From Bacteroidales bacterium (GTDB lineage Bacteria > Bacteroidota > Bacteroidia > Bacteroidales > UBA4181): 5,761 nucleotides of DNA. The notes beneath the pieces are model-generated. The model did not search any database. It worked only from the letters and a program-made list of their open reading frames with translations, and had not been told where the DNA came from. The stretch covers positions 1-5,761 of the forward strand of contig JAISDP010000312.1 of the NCBI GenBank assembly GCA_031264715.1, written 5' to 3'. Below, one piece after another: positions 5,502 through 5,761 of this stretch. The first letter of the stretch is position 1, and each line of letters begins with the position of its first letter. The position numbers and the translations under genes were made by a program.

Positions 5502-5761
5502 TCAACCTTCTTTTTCGCTTAATTCCAGCCAGCGGTCGGTTTTCGCATCCGTTTCCGCGAGGATGTCGGCCATTCGCGCCGATACCTTTACCACCTCGTC
5601 ATGCGCGCTTGCGCCGCTACCCAGCATCTGTTCTATCCCCTGCTTCTCTTCTTCGAGGGCGGCCAGCGATGCTTCCAGTTCTTCCAGTTCCTTTTTCTCG
5701 CGGTAAGTCAGTTTATTTTTGCTTTCTTTCGCAGGCTTTGGTTCCACTGTCTTGTGAACCT
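5502..5761 (-). CDS. ABC-F family ATPase, C-terminal fragment (Uup-like); gene continues beyond the window
   Basis: Only the last 85 complete codons are visible. The frame is open to the right edge, so the GTG at 5745-5747 is an internal Val codon and not a start. The visible part is a flexible Lys/Pro segment, then KLTYREKKELEELE, which opens the antiparallel coiled-coil C-terminal domain of Uup-type ABC-F proteins, a second helix (HDEVVKVSARMADILAE) and the closing RWLELSE. ABC-F proteins are soluble, ribosome-associated twin-ATPase translation factors; in Uup this domain also binds nucleic acid (family knowledge). The ATPase domains lie outside the window. The end is TGA at 5502-5504. The next gene downstream on the same strand is about 480 bases away and has its own promoter, so it is probably a separate unit. 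Confidence 0.82.
   Translation of the reverse strand, partial: VHKTVEPKPAKESKNKLTYREKKELEELEASLAALEEEKQGIEQMLGSGASAHDEVVKVSARMADILAETDAKTDRWLELSEKEG

Noticed and set aside
5745..5747. GTG as the start of a small 81-residue gene
   Set aside because: The frame is open through it to the window edge, and the product matches the C-terminal coiled coil of an ABC-F protein, so it is an internal Val codon.

Overview
The window reads as chromosomal DNA of a member of the Bacteroidota, most likely Bacteroidales. Three things point there: the closest remembered relatives of all five recognisable proteins; TAnnTTTG-type -7 promoter elements; and A/T-rich start-codon contexts without Shine-Dalgarno motifs. 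The assignment is by inference; no database search was run.

Left half, plus strand: a low-GC stretch (1-170) stays open in one frame up to a TGA that overlaps the next start codon, so it may be the tail of an unknown upstream gene. It is followed by a complete glucose-6-phosphate isomerase gene (pgi, 171-1505). Eleven bases later comes a NodB-type polysaccharide deacetylase (1517-2203) that appears to start with TTG. These two look like one transcription unit. Right half, minus strand: a C-terminal fragment of an ABC-F (Uup-like) ATPase enters from the right edge (5502-5761). About 440 bases without a gene follow, then a secreted glucosaminidase with two LysM domains (start revised to 5019) and a secreted M23 metallopeptidase (4050-2212). 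The last two are directly joined TAG-ATG in the same frame. The plus and minus units converge with only 8 bases between their stop codons.

Three of the genes act on the cell wall: a deacetylase that may act on GlcNAc residues, a GH73-type glucosaminidase and an M23 endopeptidase. The last two form a clear two-gene operon with a visible promoter -7 box (5048-5055) and could cut the glycan strands and the peptide bridges of peptidoglycan. pgi is central metabolism, supplying fructose-6-phosphate, from which amino sugars are made.

The parts that are not ordinary are the repeats. The intergenic region 5127-5462 is packed with short perfect palindromes, nested inside an outer inverted repeat (5127-5330), plus a third, solo copy of its inner 20-bp motif (5434-5453). 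This resembles a REP/BIME- or MITE-like element. A second, unrelated 35-bp-period repeat (3957-4048) lies over the start of the M23 gene. It is translated as an unusual N-terminal extension, its two copies read in different frames, ahead of an otherwise normal signal peptide. No CRISPR array, tRNA, rRNA, transposase or defence gene is visible.
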